This document shows, piece by piece, positions 23,565 through 32,441 of a stretch of 64,000 bases of DNA (position 1 is its first letter; every line of letters starts with the position of its first letter). The translations under genes and the position numbers were made by a program. The notes below the pieces were generated by a model. That model was not told where the DNA came from. It did no database searches and saw nothing but the letters and a program-made list of their open reading frames with translations. Source of the DNA: JACKJA01 sp050297015. Its GTDB lineage: Bacteria > Pseudomonadota > Alphaproteobacteria > Micavibrionales > Micavibrionaceae. The DNA is taken from positions 62,001 to 126,000 of the forward strand of contig JBNKRZ010000005.1 of the NCBI GenBank assembly GCA_050297015.1, in the 5' to 3' direction.

Positions 23565-24794
23565 TTAACCGTGGTAATGGCGGCTCAGGCGCCCGATTGT
23601 AAGTCCTTGCACAAGGATCGAAAACAGCACGATGCAGTACGTGACCAGCAGCAAGAAATCACGCAGCTCTCCATCCGGGAGCGACAAGACCATCGCCACG
23701 GAAAGCCCGCCGCGCAAGCCGCCCCAAACAAGGATAGGAATAGCCCCGGCGCTAAACGTGCGAATACGGCGCAAAACCGTAACCGGCAAAATAACGGACA
23801 ACGTCCGGATCGCCAGCAAGCCCGGAATCATGATAAGCCCAGCCGTAAAGGCTGTCTGGTTAAAGGGGATCATAACCAGTTCGAACCCGATCAACATAAA
23901 CAAAATCGCATTCAAAAATTCGTCGATCAGCTCCCAAAAATTATCGAGGTTTTGCTTGGTCATGTTCGACATAGCATGCGCGCGGCCGATATTCCCGACG
24001 ATCAGACCCGCTACAACGATGGCGATCGGCCCGGAGACATGAATAGCGCTCGCGAGTTGATATCCACCCATAACGAGAGCAAGGGTCAGGAAAATCTCGA
24101 CTTGGTAATTATCGACACTGCGGAGCATCAAAAAAGTGATATAGCCGAGAATGCCGCCCAAAACCGCGCCGCCAATGGCTTCCTCAGCGAACAGCATCGC
24201 TACGTGGGACGGCTCCGCATGGCCGTGCGTGGCAACACCCAAAATCGCTATAAATAACACCACCGCTACGCCATCGTTAAATAGCGATTCCCCCACGACT
24301 TTTGTCTCCAGCGTTTGCGGCACACCGGCCTTTTTCAGGATCGCCATCACAGCAATCGGGTCGGTCGGCGATATGAGTGCGCCGAACAACAAGGCATGGA
24401 CAAAGGAAATCTCAAACCCCAGCAAAGGGAAGAGATACCAACAGGCAGTACCCACAAGAGCCGTTGAAAACACCGTCCCGAAAAAGGCAAGGGTCGAGAC
24501 AATAAAGCGCTGCGCATGCAAGGCTTTCCAGTTCACGTGAAGCGCGCCGGCGAACAGCAGAAAACTCAACATACCGTCGAGCAACGTCGCCGAAAAATCA
24601 ATCTTGCCGAAAACGTCCCTTACAAGTGGCAGGACATCAATGCCAACCAGCGGCATCAACAGCATAATCATCGACATGGCCAGCGCCATCGTCATGATCC
24701 CGATCGTGGTCGGCAGGCGGATATAGCGGTAATTGATATAAGAGAATACCGCGCAAAATGTAACGAGAATACTGGTCAGAGAAACAACGCTCAT
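23565..24794 (-). CDS. Cation:proton antiporter (CPA1 / NhaP type)
   Basis: The 409-residue protein consists of about 11-12 hydrophobic helices. The signature SPTDPIAVMAIL and the following VVGESLFNDGVAVVLF carry the acidic residues (Asp, and the ND pair) that carry Na+ or K+ and protons in this family. There is no cytoplasmic regulatory tail. It would exchange cytoplasmic Na+ or K+ for protons and help pH control. The start overlaps the thrC stop (ATGA), so the two are translationally coupled, with the antiporter inserted between thrC and the peptidase gene. Confidence 0.85.
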   Translation of the reverse strand: MSVVSLTSILVTFCAVFSYINYRYIRLPTTIGIMTMALAMSMIMLLMPLVGIDVLPLVRDVFGKIDFSATLLDGMLSFLLFAGALHVNWKALHAQRFIVSTLAFFGTVFSTALVGTACWYLFPLLGFEISFVHALLFGALISPTDPIAVMAILKKAGVPQTLETKVVGESLFNDGVAVVLFIAILGVATHGHAEPSHVAMLFAEEAIGGAVLGGILGYITFLMLRSVDNYQVEIFLTLALVMGGYQLASAIHVSGPIAIVVAGLIVGNIGRAHAMSNMTKQNLDNFWELIDEFLNAILFMLIGFELVMIPFNQTAFTAGLIMIPGLLAIRTLSVILPVTVLRRIRTFSAGAIPILVWGGLRGGLSVAMVLSLPDGELRDFLLLVTYCIVLFSILVQGLTIGRLSRHYHG

Positions 24795-26221
24795 ACCTTT
24801 TCCCGGATGAAGGTTTTCACCGCCTCAATATCCTTAGGTAAAACGGTAAAATGTTCTTCGCCCTCAAGAACGGCGGCGAGGCGTTCGGGCACCTCCGGCA
24901 CAAAACCAACAGCTTGTTTTACCGCATCGGGGAACTTGGCCGGATGAGCCGTCGAAGCAATCACAACCGGGACGGATGGGTCATCCTGCGCGCTCATAGC
25001 CGCATGAACCCCCACCGCCGTATGCGGGTCGATCAGATAGCCTGTTTGTTGATAGCATTCCGCCATTGTCGCTAGCGTTTCTTCTTCATCGCACCGGACG
25101 GCCATGAAGTCAGACCGTGCGTGGGCCATCAAATCATCATCCAGCGCGAAAGCGCCTGTTTCGCGAAAACGCCCCATCAGGCCGGAAAGCTTCTCATGGT
25201 CGCGGCCCAAAAGTTCAAACAAATAGCGCTCGAAATTACTGGAAATCTGGATATCCATACTGGGGCTCATGCTCGGAATGACGCCCTCGCATTTCATTTC
25301 CCCGGTCTCAAAGAAGCGGGTCAGGATATCATTGCGGTTGGAACCGATTATCAGCTTATCAATCGGCAAGCCCATCTGGCGCGCAATGTGAGCGGCGAAG
25401 ACATTGCCGAAATTCCCCGTCGGCACGGCAAAGGATACCGGACGGTGCGGTGCCCCCAGAGCCACAGCGGAGGTCACATAATAGACCACCTGCGCCATAA
25501 TCCGTGCCCAGTTGATCGAATTGACCGCTGACAAATTTAAATCGCCGCGCATTTTTTCATCGGCGAACATTTCCTTTACAAAAGCCTGACAATCATCAAA
25601 CGTGCCTTGCAGTGCGATATTGTGGACGTTCGGCGCATCGACGGTGGTCATTTGCTTGCGCTGCACATCGGAAGTCCGCCCTTCCGGGTGCAGGATAAAG
25701 ATATCAACCCGCTCGCAATAACGGCACGCTTCAATCGCTGCGCTTCCCGTATCGCCGGAGGTGGCACCGACAATCGTTACGCGCTCACCGCGTTGTTCCA
25801 GAACATAGTCAAATAAGCGTCCCAGCAATTGCAAGGCGTAATCTTTAAACGCCAGTGTTGGCCCACGCCATAGCTCCAATATCCATGCATTCGGCCCTAT
25901 CTGGACCAAGGGCGCCGTGGCGCTGTGATCGAAAACAGACGGCACGGCATTGCGGTCGAACACGCTGGAGGAATAGGTGTTATACAAAAGCCCGCCCAGT
26001 GTTTCCCGGTCGATAGAATTTCCAACGAACGGCGCCATGACTTGCAACGCCACATCGGTATAGGCCATGCCCGCCATTCCGGCCAATTCCTCCCGGCTCA
26101 GCTGCGGCCAGGCTGTCGGCACATATAGCCCGCCGTCCGGCGCGAGACCCGCCAACAACACATCAGTGAAACTCTTTGGCTCCCCCGGCCCGCGGGTGGA
26201 AATATATTTGATTTCATTCAT
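24791..26221 (-). CDS. thrC: Threonine synthase
   Basis: The PLP-dependent enzyme converts O-phosphohomoserine to threonine. From ATG at 26221 (MNEIKYISTRG, the family's usual beginning) it has 476 residues. The PLP lysine is Lys126 in PTLAFKDYALQ, and the phosphate-binding loop ATSGDTGSAA and the motif AVPTGNFGNVFA follow. A longer frame exists but has no family similarity. It is the first gene of an operon with the antiporter and M16 peptidase. Confidence 0.95.
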   Translation of the reverse strand: MNEIKYISTRGPGEPKSFTDVLLAGLAPDGGLYVPTAWPQLSREELAGMAGMAYTDVALQVMAPFVGNSIDRETLGGLLYNTYSSSVFDRNAVPSVFDHSATAPLVQIGPNAWILELWRGPTLAFKDYALQLLGRLFDYVLEQRGERVTIVGATSGDTGSAAIEACRYCERVDIFILHPEGRTSDVQRKQMTTVDAPNVHNIALQGTFDDCQAFVKEMFADEKMRGDLNLSAVNSINWARIMAQVVYYVTSAVALGAPHRPVSFAVPTGNFGNVFAAHIARQMGLPIDKLIIGSNRNDILTRFFETGEMKCEGVIPSMSPSMDIQISSNFERYLFELLGRDHEKLSGLMGRFRETGAFALDDDLMAHARSDFMAVRCDEEETLATMAECYQQTGYLIDPHTAVGVHAAMSAQDDPSVPVVIASTAHPAKFPDAVKQAVGFVPEVPERLAAVLEGEEHFTVLPKDIEAVKTFIREKV

Positions 26222-26270
26222 AGCCGCGATTATGGCGGGGAATGGCCCGCAATTCAAGTGGAAGATCGCT

Positions 26271-27989
26271 TTACGCAGCCAGATAACGCCGCTCGAAATG
26301 GCTGATAAGGAAAGCCGGGTCGAGGGCTTTCCCGGTGGCCTGTTCAAGGCATTTATCCCACGAAAGCAGACGCCCCTTGCTATAGATGTTTTCCCGCAGC
26401 CATGTGACGATTTCACCAAACTGGCCTTGCGCGACCTGTTTATCCATGTCCGGCACAGCCTTGCACAAGCTGTCGTGAAGCTGCGCGGCGATCATATGAC
26501 CCAGCGTGTAAGACGGGAAATACCCAAACTTGCCGACGAACCAATGTACGTCCTGCAAACAGCCTTGCTCGTTGCTTTCCGGCTTGATACCGAGCAATTC
26601 TTCCATTCCGGCGTTCCAGGCCTCCGGCAGATCGGCAATTTTCAACGTACCCTCAACCAGATCCTTTTCCAGCCGGTAGCGCAAAAGCACATGGAAGAAG
26701 TACGTTATTTCATCTGCATGCCGCCGATTTGCTGTACGTTTCACACGGGTACGTAGCGCATAAATGTTATCGGCGGTTAAAACAGGATTTTGCAAACCGT
26801 GGAACAAGCCCTGCACGCGCGGCGATAAAAAGTCATAAAAGGCATGTGTTCGGCTGATAATCATATCAATCAACAAAGCTTGTGATTCCTGCATTGCGGC
26901 ACCGAGGTCTTGCCCGACAGGCTGGTAACGCCATGTTTTCCGCGGCAGCCCTTGAATGTAAAGGCCGTGACCGCCTTCATGCAGCGTGCTGCGCATGGAA
27001 TCGGTGAAATCCATTGTATCGACGCACTTGATAACCAGCCGGGTGTCCTCCGGCGTGCCGCCCTCGACGGGGTTATGCCCGGTTTCATACAGGCCGCCGC
27101 GCTGAAAATCAAAGCCCAGAGCCTCTAGCAACGCCCGGTTAAGCCACATTTGCGCTTTGTCGGGGTAGAAATCCTTAATCGGTAAAGGCTCCGAACCGCT
27201 GGCTTGGCGCTCCAGAATTTTGGGCACCATAGGTGTTAATTTTTTTTCCAGTGTCGCAAACCAGCCGTCGATATCCGCTACGCTCGTCCCCGGCATATAC
27301 TGGTCGATTAACCCTTGATACAGGGAATTTTGCCCCGTCGCCCGGCAGCGCGCTTCGACAATCTGCTTGTTCAGGTCAATAACGCGGGACAGAAATTCCC
27401 GCGCTTTCGGCCAGTCACCGTCATTTAATACTTCTCGGTGGACCCGGCGCCCTTCATAAGTCAGACGCGCACGTTTTTCAATTAAGGCGCTGTCAACGTG
27501 ACAGGCGCTTCGGTACATACGCTCCATTTCGTGCAAATTGGCGCTATCCCAGTCATCCCAGTCATCGGCGTGATTGGCTTTGTGATCTTTCGCCCGATCA
27601 AGAAGCTTGGCCACATCGACGGCTACGAGGTCTTCGTGCATGCGGCGTTGCAGGTAAGAAATTTGTCCCAGACGGCTTTTCCATGCCCCTTCGGGCATCG
27701 CGGTTAAAAAGTCACGGCCCATTGTTTCCTCAACCGCCGCCAGCTTTCCTATATCGCGGAATTGCGCTTTCAGCTGGTTATACGCCAGAGAAGAATGCTC
27801 TTGGTCCTGCCGGACCACTACCGGTGCCGCTACGCTTTCCGGCTCAGGCACATTGGCGATCTTTATCTTGTCGCTTTTGAAGCCAAGTGAAGGAAAGGGC
27901 AAAGCCCCAAACGATAGCGATCCCCACGGCCGCGCCGGAGAATATACCCAATCTTTGATTTTCTGCCATAGTGATTGAAAAAGGATCAT
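26271..27989 (-). CDS. M32-family (Taq-type) metallocarboxypeptidase
   Basis: The zinc motif HEGGH is at residues 337-341, and the C-terminal region contains the usual GYFPSYTLGHMIAAQL. The enzyme removes C-terminal amino acids from peptides in the cytoplasm. The family is normally about 500 residues and begins with a sequence like the AYNQLKAQFRDIGKL found here at about residue 69; the 572-residue frame therefore has an N-terminal extension of about 65 residues (SLWQKIKDWVYSPARPW...), Pro-rich with no signal peptide, or the true start is later. The acidic-aromatic DDWDDWDSANL segment is a variable insert. It stands alone on the minus strand. Confidence 0.88.
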   Translation of the reverse strand: MILFQSLWQKIKDWVYSPARPWGSLSFGALPFPSLGFKSDKIKIANVPEPESVAAPVVVRQDQEHSSLAYNQLKAQFRDIGKLAAVEETMGRDFLTAMPEGAWKSRLGQISYLQRRMHEDLVAVDVAKLLDRAKDHKANHADDWDDWDSANLHEMERMYRSACHVDSALIEKRARLTYEGRRVHREVLNDGDWPKAREFLSRVIDLNKQIVEARCRATGQNSLYQGLIDQYMPGTSVADIDGWFATLEKKLTPMVPKILERQASGSEPLPIKDFYPDKAQMWLNRALLEALGFDFQRGGLYETGHNPVEGGTPEDTRLVIKCVDTMDFTDSMRSTLHEGGHGLYIQGLPRKTWRYQPVGQDLGAAMQESQALLIDMIISRTHAFYDFLSPRVQGLFHGLQNPVLTADNIYALRTRVKRTANRRHADEITYFFHVLLRYRLEKDLVEGTLKIADLPEAWNAGMEELLGIKPESNEQGCLQDVHWFVGKFGYFPSYTLGHMIAAQLHDSLCKAVPDMDKQVAQGQFGEIVTWLRENIYSKGRLLSWDKCLEQATGKALDPAFLISHFERRYLAA

Positions 27990-28060
27990 AGAACCCGCTT
28001 CGAATATTGCCTCTCCTTACCTATAAGAACATAGGGCCGTTTCCGGCGCAAATAAATAAA

Positions 28061-28211
28061 TATAGCCATTCTTCTTTAGAACAGGACAGGTCTGCAAATG
28101 AAGCCGTTTTTTCAAAAAGCTTCTTAAAGTACGCTTACTGTACGTTGTCGTCGCTTTTTTAAAAAGCCGGTCAGTTTCGCCTCTGTCCTATTCTAAATCG
28201 AAACGACTATA
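28061..28211. repeat. Dispersed palindromic repeat, family C, full copy
   Basis: The left end tatagccattcttctttaga and right end tctaaatcgaaacgactata are largely complementary, as are the next inner words aggacagg and cctgtcc-like sequences. The middle holds gcaaatgaagccgttttttc and gtacgcttactgtacg. At 151 bases it fills the gap between the M32 peptidase and acyltransferase genes. Confidence 0.65.
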
Positions 28212-28273
28212 AATTAAGGGGACGCCCGCAGCACATGGCATCCCCTTTGTTTTCCTCACGTTTCCAAGAAGCC

Positions 28274-29137
28274 TTACATCAGCTTTTGCATGATGGCTTC
28301 TTTGCATTCATCATCGAATATCCGTTCATACCAGTCATTTTTCAGGCGCTCGTTGGCACGCTCATGGACGCGGCCCTGATCGGATACGATTTCCCAACAT
28401 TCCGGGTTCACACTCGCCATGTGATCCAGCGCATGTTTCACGTTGAAGATAACCGGCTGCAACTCACTCGGTCCTCTCAGACGCGGCCCTAATACCCGGA
28501 AATCAACCCCGATACGCTTGAATGTATCAAATTCCTCCGGCGAGGCGGCATAAACGCAATCCATAACTCCGGCATCAATCGCCGCTTCAAAGACCGCACC
28601 GACAAGCCCCAGCGGCGCATACGGAATGCGGCGGCGGAAATAGGTGAGCTTGCCGCCTTTGGTTTCTTCTCCCTTCAATTCGGGGTCGTAATAAGCAGGC
28701 AAAATTGAGCCGTCTTTCTCCCGGCGGCGGAAAAACGGCGCCATACACAGACGGGAGATTTCCCCCAACTGCATCACTTTATCGTCAATTCCCAGCAAGG
28801 GATGATCGCAGCATTCCTGTAAAGGCAGGCTGGTTTTTGGGTTATCTTCGTGCGGCAGAACAAAGCGTACCGTACCGGCCACTTCATTCGTCAGGCGGTG
28901 AATCAGCAAATAATGCACCGCACGCTCATCATAAGCGTCCGTTTCGATCCGGTCCAAACCGGCTTTATTGACCCATCCATTTTCCTCGACAAACACTTTA
29001 TGACGCAGGTGATAGGCTTTTTCCCGCATCAAATCGGTATCGGCCCGCACAACCTTGAAGGTTTTGTGATAGGCGCTATAAAAACTGTTTTTCTGAACAC
29101 GGCTTAAATAAGCCCTTAAAAGATTTTCGTTGGTCAT
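28274..29137 (-). CDS. PEP-CTERM/exosortase-associated acyltransferase (N-acyl amino acid synthase-like)
   Basis: The 287-residue protein has the GNAT/autoinducer-synthase pattern of this family: an N-terminal YHLRHKVFVEENGW (the Arg-Tyr/His-Arg-VF-EE motif), then AVHYLLIHRLTNEVAGTVRFVLP, then LGEISRLCMAPFFRRR. Relatives are found with PEP-CTERM/exosortase systems and resemble LuxI-type acyl-homoserine-lactone synthases, using acyl carriers and an amino-bearing acceptor. No exosortase or PEP-CTERM substrate is in this window. The start is well supported by AAGGGGG upstream. A leader with two hairpins precedes it, suggesting control at RNA level. Its product and signal role are unknown. Confidence 0.7.
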   Translation of the reverse strand: MTNENLLRAYLSRVQKNSFYSAYHKTFKVVRADTDLMREKAYHLRHKVFVEENGWVNKAGLDRIETDAYDERAVHYLLIHRLTNEVAGTVRFVLPHEDNPKTSLPLQECCDHPLLGIDDKVMQLGEISRLCMAPFFRRREKDGSILPAYYDPELKGEETKGGKLTYFRRRIPYAPLGLVGAVFEAAIDAGVMDCVYAASPEEFDTFKRIGVDFRVLGPRLRGPSELQPVIFNVKHALDHMASVNPECWEIVSDQGRVHERANERLKNDWYERIFDDECKEAIMQKLM

Positions 29138-29165
29138 TTTGCTGCCCCCTTAAATTATATGGCCT

Positions 29166-29217
29166 ACCGGTTTTAAACACCGGCTTCCCGGCTCTAAGAG
29201 ATAGTCCTGCGACTATC
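29166..29217 (-). promoter_or_regulatory. Two-hairpin leader in front of the acyltransferase gene
   Basis: In the transcript of the minus strand, a perfect 7-bp stem GATAGTC/GACTATC closed by a GCAG loop (29200-29217) is followed by a 5-bp stem CCGGT/ACCGG (29167-29183). The second ends about 20 bases before the ribosome-binding site. I do not recognise a known riboswitch; it may be an unnamed structured leader or an attenuator. Confidence 0.4.
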
Positions 29218-29384
29218 GTCTATAGCCCCTAGTCTAGCGAAAACGCCTTAAAAGGCCTTTAATTTTACCGAGCATTTTATTTGCTTTTATGTGAATATTT
29301 TTTAGTGTGTACGGACTGGACAAACCCCATGATGCTAGCCTATTTTCAATTAGCCATTTAACCCTATCGTAAAGGACAAAAAAA

Positions 29385-29609
29385 TTGGTAGCTGTTAGCG
29401 AAATTATGGAAGACGTTTACACGGCGCTGGAAAACGATAATGAGGATATTGATTTCCAGATCGCCCGGTTGAAAGACGCGCTGGCCGGTAGTGGTGAAAA
29501 GGAAGCCGTATTTGATCCGGCGCGCCTGCCGCAGCCTAACCGCGCGGGACGCAAGATGATGCAATCCTATTTCAAAAAACGCGGCGTTAAAGTCACATTC
29601 TCCAGTTAA
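29385..29609 (+). CDS. Small conserved-looking protein, unknown function
   Basis: The 74-residue acidic-then-basic protein starts at TTG 29385 with AAAGGA eight bases upstream. It has an amphipathic helix (SEIMEDVYTALENDNEDIDFQ) and a basic end (NRAGRKMMQSYFKKRG). The glycosyltransferase gene begins ten bases later, so they are probably co-transcribed. No domain is recognised. Regular codon usage and the RBS argue that it is real. Confidence 0.6.
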   Translation: MVAVSEIMEDVYTALENDNEDIDFQIARLKDALAGSGEKEAVFDPARLPQPNRAGRKMMQSYFKKRGVKVTFSS

Positions 29610-29619
29610 GGGTAAGCCG

Positions 29620-30675
29620 ATGATGCGCATTCTTCATATCGTGGCGGGTGCCCCTCAAGGCGGGGCGGAGACTTTTTGCCTCGATGCGATCAAGGCGCTT
29701 CATGACCAAGGCATCGCTCAGCACGTGGTTTGCCGCCCGCATGAGGGCGTCGTCAAGGCGCTGGAGGAGCGCGGCATTCCCTACACGCCGCTAACCTTTA
29801 ACCGTTTCCGCAAATGGACCGAACAAAGAACCATCGCCAAAACAATCAAAACATTCGGCCCGGACCTTGTCCATGCATGGATGAGCCGCGCGTCTTCCTT
29901 CGTTCCCAAAGGGGTGGAGGTTCCCGTTCTCGGCTGGTTCGGCGGGTATTACGATCTTAAAAACTATAAGAACTGTGATTTTTATATGGGCGTTACACGC
30001 GACATCGCCCGCCACATTTCGGAAAAATCGGAAACGCCGGAACGCGTTTTTTGTGTCCACACCTTCGGCACGCTGGAGAAAGACGAACCCGTCAGCCGCG
30101 GTGATTTCGCTGTGCCGGACGATGGGAAAACTGTTCTATTGCTGTCCCGCATGCACTGGAAAAAGGGCGTTGATACTTTGCTCGAAGCTGCACAAAAGCT
30201 GGATGATAACGTTTATCTCTTGCTCGCCGGGGATGGGCCGGACCTCGAAAAATACAAAAAGATGGCCCAAGATATGGGGCTGGAGTCCCGCGTACGGTTC
30301 CTCGGCTGGCGCACCGACCGTGCCGCTTTGCTGGGGGTGGCGGATGTCTGCGTCCTGCCCTCGCGCTATGAGCCGTTCGGCACCGTCATTGCGGAGAGCT
30401 GGTTTGCGCGCGTGCCGCTGGTCGCCGCCAAAGCCGCCGGGGCCAGCCAATATGTTAGCCACGAGATCGACGGCCTTCTCCACGAGATCGACGACGCCGA
30501 CGGCCTGGCCGCGCAAATCACCCGCGCCTTGAGCGATGAAGCGCTGCGCGCGCGCCTGATCGAACAGGGTCAAAAAACCTACGATGCTCTTTTCAGCCGC
30601 GAAGTCGTCACGGCCTCCCTCATCAAAGCTTACAAAGATATGCTGTCCGCTGGAAAGCTGAACAAGGCGGCTTAG
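29620..30675 (+). CDS. Family 4 glycosyltransferase
   Basis: The 351-residue protein shows the GT-B fold of family GT4: an N-terminal glycine-rich start MMRILHIVAGAPQGGAE, and a C-terminal nucleotide-sugar half with LLLSRMHWKKGVDTLLEA, AGDGPDLEKYKKMA and the EX7E motif in SRYEPFGTVIAESW. Such enzymes transfer sugars, from UDP- or GDP-sugar donors, to lipopolysaccharide or capsule precursors at the cytoplasmic face of the inner membrane. Donor and acceptor cannot be named. It overlaps the convergent yaaA by four bases. Confidence 0.88.
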   Translation: MMRILHIVAGAPQGGAETFCLDAIKALHDQGIAQHVVCRPHEGVVKALEERGIPYTPLTFNRFRKWTEQRTIAKTIKTFGPDLVHAWMSRASSFVPKGVEVPVLGWFGGYYDLKNYKNCDFYMGVTRDIARHISEKSETPERVFCVHTFGTLEKDEPVSRGDFAVPDDGKTVLLLSRMHWKKGVDTLLEAAQKLDDNVYLLLAGDGPDLEKYKKMAQDMGLESRVRFLGWRTDRAALLGVADVCVLPSRYEPFGTVIAESWFARVPLVAAKAAGASQYVSHEIDGLLHEIDDADGLAAQITRALSDEALRARLIEQGQKTYDALFSREVVTASLIKAYKDMLSAGKLNKAA

Positions 30676-31448
30676 GTTCCCCGTTCGCGTAAGAAAACAA
30701 AATCCGTATCGCTGGACAAAGAGGGCTGGAATTCATAGCCATCGGCGTTGAAGTCTTTGAGCCCTTCCGGGGTTTCCACGCGGTTTTGAATCATATAGCG
30801 CGCCATTGCCCCGCGCGCCCGTTTCGCAAACAGGCCAATGACCTTGGGCCCCTCGGCTTTCAGCTCCTTGAAATGGCAGGTCACAAACCCGCCCGTAAGC
30901 CGCGCCGGGTCGATCGCCTTGATATATTCGTTAGAGGCCAGTGAAATCACCGTCTTGTCCTTGTGATCCTTGAGCGCGTCGTTGCAAGCGCCCGTCAAAA
31001 GGCCCGCCCAGAAATCATAGAGGTCTTCGCCGCGCGGATTGGTGAGCTTTGTGCCCATCTCCAGCCGGTAGGGCTGCATCAGGTCGAGCGGCCGCAAAAG
31101 GCCGTAAAGGCCGGAGAGAATGCGCAGGGTGCCTTGCGCGTAGGCTATATCCTCCGCGCTCAGACTGTCGGCGTCGAGGCCCACGTAAGTATCGCCCCGG
31201 AAGGTATAAGCCGCCGCGGCCGCGTTGCCCGTATCAAACGGGGTGGAGAAATTTTTGTACCGCGCCACGTTAAGGTCCGTCAGCTTGTCCGACAACCCCA
31301 TCAGTGCCTTGATCCGCGCCGGGGCCAGCCCACGCAGCACAGCGATCAGGGCTTCGCTCTCATCCAAAAACGCAGGCTGCGTTACCCCCGCCCCGTTTTT
31401 CGACGGGTCAAATTCCAGCTTCTTCGCGGGGGATATGAGAGCGAGCAT
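30672..31448 (-). CDS. yaaA: Peroxide stress protein YaaA (DUF328/UPF0246)
   Basis: From ATG 31448 the 258-residue protein opens with MLALISPAKKLEF, the family hallmark, and continues with ALMGLSDKLTDLNVARY, LRILSGLYGLLRPLD and LEMGTKL. In Escherichia coli YaaA lowers free intracellular iron and protects DNA during peroxide stress. A longer frame would add 23 unrelated residues. The stand-alone gene is convergent with the GT4 gene. Confidence 0.93.
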   Translation of the reverse strand: MLALISPAKKLEFDPSKNGAGVTQPAFLDESEALIAVLRGLAPARIKALMGLSDKLTDLNVARYKNFSTPFDTGNAAAAAYTFRGDTYVGLDADSLSAEDIAYAQGTLRILSGLYGLLRPLDLMQPYRLEMGTKLTNPRGEDLYDFWAGLLTGACNDALKDHKDKTVISLASNEYIKAIDPARLTGGFVTCHFKELKAEGPKVIGLFAKRARGAMARYMIQNRVETPEGLKDFNADGYEFQPSLSSDTDFVFLRERGT

Positions 31449-31563
31449 GGTTACTGTCTTTCGGGGTTGGTGTGGTTTTGGTTTCCCACTATATAGGGCC
31501 GTTACGGCGGATTTCAATTTGAAAAGGAAAAACGATTTACAATAAATTAAAACATTTTGTTGT

Positions 31564-31588
31564 AAAATATCACAATATGTTATATTTT
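31564..31588. promoter_or_regulatory. AT-rich palindrome before the toxin-antitoxin genes
   Basis: The arms AAAATAT and ATATTTT surround CACAATATGTT about 27-50 bases before the antitoxin start. It overlaps a plausible -10 element (TATATT). Antitoxins of this kind usually repress their own operon by binding such symmetric sites. Confidence 0.4.
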
Positions 31589-31615
31589 ATGAAAGCAAAT
31601 TTATGAGGCGACAAA

Positions 31616-31834
31616 ATGACAACTGTTAACTTACCCAACGACCTCGTCGAGAAAGCAAAGAAATATGGCGCGGTGTTTCACCGCTCCACCCCCAAACAGA
31701 TTGAGTACTGGGCGACCATCGGGCGTGCCTGCGAAGACAATCCCGACCTGCCCTATGAATTTATTAAGGACATTTTACTGGCCTTGGAAGAAGAAGGCGG
31801 CACGCCCTTTGAGTTCACAGAACTTAAAGATTAA
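31616..31834 (+). CDS. ParD-like antitoxin
   Basis: The 72-residue protein begins MTTVNLPNDLVEKAKKYGAV, a ribbon-helix-helix-type opening, followed by STPKQIEYWATIGRACEDNPDLP, which is characteristic of the ParD-like antitoxin family. The N-terminal half should bind DNA and the C-terminal half the toxin. The toxin gene follows 15 bases later. The RBS GAGGCG lies just upstream of the ATG. Confidence 0.82.
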   Translation: MTTVNLPNDLVEKAKKYGAVFHRSTPKQIEYWATIGRACEDNPDLPYEFIKDILLALEEEGGTPFEFTELKD

Positions 31835-31849
31835 CATGCGGGGACGGTT

Positions 31850-32122
31850 ATGATTATTATTGAAAAACCGTCCTTTAAAAAGGTTGCCAAAAAACTCAAA
31901 AAAAACCAAAGACGTGATCTCGAAATCGCCGTGAAAGAAATCGTCGCTGATGTCGAGATAGGGCAGCTTAAAAAAGGCGATCTGGCTGGTGTACGGGTTC
32001 ACAAATTCAAAATGGTAAAACAAGAAATGTTGCTGGCTTACACTTACGAAGATGAAGTGATTACCCTCACGCTTTTAGGTCTCGGCAGCCACGAAAATTT
32101 TTACCGGGATTTGGGACGGTAG
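31850..32122 (+). CDS. RelE/ParE-family toxin
   Basis: The 90-residue basic protein has the RelE/ParE layout: KPSFKKVAKKLKKNQRRDLEIAVKEI at the start, GVRVHKFKMVKQEMLLAYTYE in the middle and LTLLGLGSHENFYRDLGR at the end, where the last line is the classic beta strand plus HENFYRDL signature. Relatives either cut mRNA on the ribosome or block gyrase. The gene pairs with the upstream antitoxin. Both are intact, so the module is probably active. Confidence 0.85.
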   Translation: MIIIEKPSFKKVAKKLKKNQRRDLEIAVKEIVADVEIGQLKKGDLAGVRVHKFKMVKQEMLLAYTYEDEVITLTLLGLGSHENFYRDLGR

Positions 32123-32162
32123 AGGCGTCCGGGCTTAAGGATCAAAATCATGACTAATATCT

Positions 32163-32437
32163 TCAACGGAGGTTGGGTAAAATGTACCCTCCTTCACCCA
32201 TATTAACTCTCCATCTTTCTTCAAGTTCTTCGAGGCGTTTGTTTACCCAGTTTACTGGGACATGATCTATACCCGCCTCTATAAATCTAACATCGCCGGG
32301 AAAGGCTTTCATGTACTCTTTTCTAATTTGAGTAAGAACATCCAACCGTACTCTGGGTCATTTGCACCAGCACCTCCATATCCGTAAGGCCATATTTCTG
32401 TAGGTATATTCAATAAATAATCTAGAATCTTTTCCAT
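32163..32437 (-). pseudogene. Frameshifted small gene downstream of guaA
   Basis: A frame starts at ATG 32437 (MEKILDYLLNIPTEIWPYGY...) and stops after about 42 residues. The neighbouring frame picks up at about 32345 and runs naturally to a stop at 32163 (DVLTQIRKEYMKAFPGD ... GGYILPNLR). Adding one base (or removing two) near 32340-32350 would join them into a protein of about 91 residues with even composition. I read this as one gene broken by a single-base indel, or a sequencing error. The ATG is five bases from the guaA stop, so it would be an operon partner. I do not recognise the product; the gene is more AT-rich than guaA. Confidence 0.55.
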
Positions 32438-32441
32438 CACC

